Notes under the pieces: model-generated
What the model saw: only the letters and a program-made list of their open reading frames with translations
The model's database searches: none
What the model was told of the DNA's origin: nothing
Shown here: positions 6,197 through 7,932 of the stretch, in pieces
Position numbering within the stretch: position 1 is the first letter of the stretch
Layout: every line of letters starts with the position of its first letter
Made by a program: the position numbers and the translations under genes
DNA from: Nitrospirota bacterium
Lineage (GTDB): Bacteria; Nitrospirota; Nitrospiria; Nitrospirales; Nitrospiraceae
Direction: 5' to 3'
Assembly (NCBI GenBank): GCA_016195505.1
Contig: JACPZN010000130.1
Span: 1 to 7,932, forward strand
DNA: 7,932 bases

Positions 6197-7093
6197 CTAT
6201 GCCGCTCGCCAGTCGCGTGAGAGTAACAGTACCAGCGCGGGCAAGCCTACGAGCACGATCAGGAGTGCGGACGGAGCGGCCAGCTGATAGTATTCTTCGC
6301 TCGCTTCAAGCCACACACGGATCGCCAGCGTGTCAAAGCCCACTGGTCGCAGGAGTAACGTTGCGGGGAGTTCTTTCATTGTCTGCAGAAACATCAGGAC
6401 CCAGGCGACGATAAACCCATTGCGAATGAGCGGCAGCGTCACACGCCGCCAGGTTTCCTGAATGCCGAGCCCCAATGTGCGGGCCACTTCTTCAAGATTG
6501 GGCGTGATTTGCTGGAGCGCTGGTTCGAGGGATTGGAGCCCCGCTGGAAGAAAGTGCAGCACGTAGGCAACGATCAAGACGATCGCGGTACCATAGAAGA
6601 AGGGCATCAGTTTCAGAAAGAGGACCAACACGGCGAGCGCCGCCACTGGTCCAGGAAGCACATAGCCGGCATAGGCAGCCTGCAAACAGCCGACGTTGAG
6701 CCATGTCGGTTTCCGGCTCGCGAGATAGGCTAGCGGGAGGCCGACCAGGACTCCCGCAGTGGCGGCGAGGGCCGACAGCACGGCGCTGTTCCACACAAAG
6801 TTGAAGAAACGAGCATCCAGAATCGCCTGGGCCTCCGGAGACAGGCTCCACTGAATGAGCAGATAGGCGGGAATGCCAAAGGCCGCACCCACGATGGTGG
6901 CAAGATACACGGTGAATGCCGCTGTCTTGAGCCACCCGCATTGGATTCGCTGCGGAGCGCGGTAGCGCCCCGTCGTCTGGTAGAAGCGACTCTTGTGGCG
7001 AAACCATCGCTCGGCCAACAAGAACACTAAAGCGAGAACTACCAGCAGGATGCTCAGGATGCTTGCAGCCTGGTTATCGGACCGTCCGGTCAC
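6197..7093 (-). CDS. Ferric-iron-type ABC importer permease, C-terminal fragment
   Basis: This frame carries the last helix of the first permease domain and all of the second domain of an FbpB/FutB-type protein. GTG 7093 overlaps the stop of the upstream fragment as GTGA; the frame is open to GTG 7144. It begins with a hydrophobic helix (AASILSILLVVLALVFLLAE), then a basic linker (RHKSRFYQTTGRYRAPQR), then six further membrane segments. The EAA loop that docks on the ATPase is clear: EEVARTLGLGIQETWRRVTL. Downstream QTMKELPATLLLRPVGFDTL is a strong hallmark of the ferric-iron permease family. TAG at 6199-6197 is eight bases from the proposed ATPase start. The intact family protein is one polypeptide of about 530-560 residues with two fused domains, so this is the second part of a broken gene. 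Confidence 0.82.
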   Translation of the reverse strand: MTGRSDNQAASILSILLVVLALVFLLAERWFRHKSRFYQTTGRYRAPQRIQCGWLKTAAFTVYLATIVGAAFGIPAYLLIQWSLSPEAQAILDARFFNFVWNSAVLSALAATAGVLVGLPLAYLASRKPTWLNVGCLQAAYAGYVLPGPVAALAVLVLFLKLMPFFYGTAIVLIVAYVLHFLPAGLQSLEPALQQITPNLEEVARTLGLGIQETWRRVTLPLIRNGFIVAWVLMFLQTMKELPATLLLRPVGFDTLAIRVWLEASEEYYQLAAPSALLIVLVGLPALVLLLSRDWRAA

Positions 7094-7114
7094 AACAGCG
7101 GCAGCGTCACACGC
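6429..7114. repeat. 18-bp exact direct repeat marking the two EAA loops of the permease
   Basis: The 18-mer agcggcagcgtcacacgc occurs at 6429-6446 and again at 7097-7114. Both copies encode the same piece (RVTLPL) of the cytoplasmic EAA loop, one in each half of the two-domain permease. The flanks differ at once on both sides. The right-hand copy sits three to four bases from the point where the permease frame breaks. Confidence 0.7.
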
Positions 7115-7668
7115 AGCATCGTCTGGAGATGAGAGGCCCCGCACGTACGGGCCACTTCCTCAAAGGACACGTTCAAACTTAACAGTGCACTCCTAGTGAG
7201 GAGATACACAAAAGGAAAGGTATCGAGCGCCATCACGAGGCTCGCGCCCCAGAAGCTTTGGGGCGAGAAGATTCTGGCTTGAGACCCTGCGACTATCTGC
7301 CAGAGGTGTTCCACCGGTCCCCCAAATCCCAAGAGATAGTTGTAGACATAGGCCAACACGTATGTCGGCATCGCCAGCGGCAGCACAAGAGCGATTTCCC
7401 AGAGCCAGCGCCCACGGAAATCAAATCGTGTCACCATCCAGGCGGTTGATACTCCAAGCAGAAGCGTAAGAACCGCCACGGCGCCGGCCAAAGAAATGGT
7501 ATTGATCAGCAACTCAGGAATGCGTGTACTCCAAAGACGCTGCCACACAGCCGGATCGGCAGACAAAGCCAGGGTTGTTACATAGCCCAGCGGCAACAGG
7601 ATCAGTGTGGCACTGGCCAGAGTAACCAGCTGCAGGGGTGAGGCGACGAGTTGGCGTAAGGTGGTCAC
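7090..7668 (-). CDS. Ferric-iron-type ABC importer permease, N-terminal fragment
   Basis: A 192-residue fragment starts at GTG 7668, 15 bases after the stop of the binding-protein gene; no ATG or other standard start lies between, and no strong ribosome site is seen. Membrane segments lie at about 14-34, 54-78, 90-114 and 141-163. The first EAA loop (EEVARTCGASHLQTMLRVTL) runs to PLL and then TGA at 7092-7090. In FbpB-type permeases this point is normally followed by a helix and a conserved DFG-containing segment before the last helix of the domain. Here the last helix appears in another frame downstream, and the segment between is missing. From 7668 to 6197 there is room for about 490 residues, against about 530-560 in the family, so some 40-50 residues are lost. 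Probably non-functional as read, unless the deposited sequence has an error. Confidence 0.8.
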   Translation of the reverse strand: MTTLRQLVASPLQLVTLASATLILLPLGYVTTLALSADPAVWQRLWSTRIPELLINTISLAGAVAVLTLLLGVSTAWMVTRFDFRGRWLWEIALVLPLAMPTYVLAYVYNYLLGFGGPVEHLWQIVAGSQARIFSPQSFWGASLVMALDTFPFVYLLTRSALLSLNVSFEEVARTCGASHLQTMLRVTLPLL

Positions 7669-7683
7669 AAGCAGGCTCGTGTA

Positions 7684-7932
7684 TTACCGGAGACCCACTT
7701 GTTCAATGAGCACGAGCGTGGGCTCACGCAGTTCGGCAAGTTTGGTCAAAGGGACCAAGGCTGCGCGAAAACTCTTCCGCTCGATGAGGGCTGGATCGGC
7801 CTTAACCTCCGGATGAAGCGGATATTCCTTGTCGAGATCGGCGAACATTTTCTGGCCGGCTTGCGCAACGAGGAACTCAACGAGCAGCTTGGCGCTGTCG
7901 AGGCGGGGGGTGTGTTTGAGGACCCCAATGCC
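7684..7932 (-). CDS. Ferric-iron-type ABC importer substrate-binding protein, C-terminal end
   Basis: The last 83 codons of a minus-strand gene that enters from the right edge, ending with TAA at 7686-7684. The visible protein begins GIGVLKHTPRLDSAKLLVEF and continues with FLVAQAGQKMFADLDKEYPL, HPEVK, FRAALVPLTKLAELREPTLV and IEQVGLR. This matches the C-terminal end of FbpA/FutA-type periplasmic iron-binding proteins: an aligned helix ending in AGQK, the EYP motif, and the closing (VPL)xKL(A/G)EL...L(I/M)(D/E)xVG helix. The iron-coordinating tyrosines of the family lie upstream, outside the window, so metal specificity cannot be checked. It is followed after 15 bases by the permease and is the first visible gene of the importer operon. 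Confidence 0.85.
   Translation of the reverse strand, partial: GIGVLKHTPRLDSAKLLVEFLVAQAGQKMFADLDKEYPLHPEVKADPALIERKSFRAALVPLTKLAELREPTLVLIEQVGLR

Noticed and set aside
5790..6287. Plus-strand ORF of 165 codons opposite the ATPase and permease end
   Set aside because: Antisense to Walker A and the permease C-terminus; composition is Arg-rich and typical of a shadow frame.
7078..7088. Palindrome CGGAC-C-GTCCG next to the permease break
   Set aside because: One-base loop and short arms inside coding sequence; no mobile-element ends or target duplication are seen, so it does not explain the break.

Overview
The window (about 55% GC by eye, dense bacterial coding) looks like the chromosome of a Gram-negative bacterium. 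It carries an outer-membrane beta-barrel protein, two lipoproteins and a TonB/ExbB/ExbD energy-transduction set. The style of the porin, of the short ExbB and ExbD and of the neighbouring proteins reminds me of Nitrospira (phylum Nitrospirota). That assignment rests on memory of similar proteins and no search was possible.

Layout, left to right. Positions 1-837, minus strand: the first 279 codons of an outer-membrane porin-like protein that runs off the left edge. Positions 967-1146, minus: a very small Com-like zinc-knuckle protein with no visible phage context. Positions 1147-1295: a divergent control region with a 7-bp-arm inverted repeat and a consensus -10 box. Positions 1296-2951, plus: an unrecognised lipoprotein followed closely by a lipoprotein ApbE (FAD:protein FMN transferase). 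Positions 2952-3092: a convergent gap with no convincing terminator. Positions 3093-4946, minus: exbB, exbD and tonB, overlapping one another in that transcription order. Positions 5068-7932, minus: a ferric-iron-type ABC importer in the order substrate-binding protein (C-terminal end only), inner-membrane permease, ATPase.

The minus-strand half reads as one iron-uptake module. TonB/ExbB/ExbD would energise outer-membrane ferric-siderophore or similar receptors, none of which is in the window. The FbpABC/FutABC-type importer would carry iron from periplasm to cytoplasm. The order binding protein, permease, ATPase, exbB, exbD, tonB with short gaps suggests one or two transcripts. Convergent to it, the ApbE unit would attach FMN to exported redox proteins.

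The most notable property is broken frames. The ABC permease is split into two overlapping ORFs and has lost roughly 40-50 residues after its first EAA loop. The ABC ATPase has its Walker A motif in a frame with no start codon, while a well-placed ATG eight bases after the permease stop lies in another frame. The lipoprotein at 1296 has a normal basic signal-peptide start only if one base is removed. Either the importer is decaying or the source sequence has indel errors. I found no rRNA, tRNA, CRISPR array, insertion sequence or phage gene cluster, and I do not see a clearly new multi-gene system.
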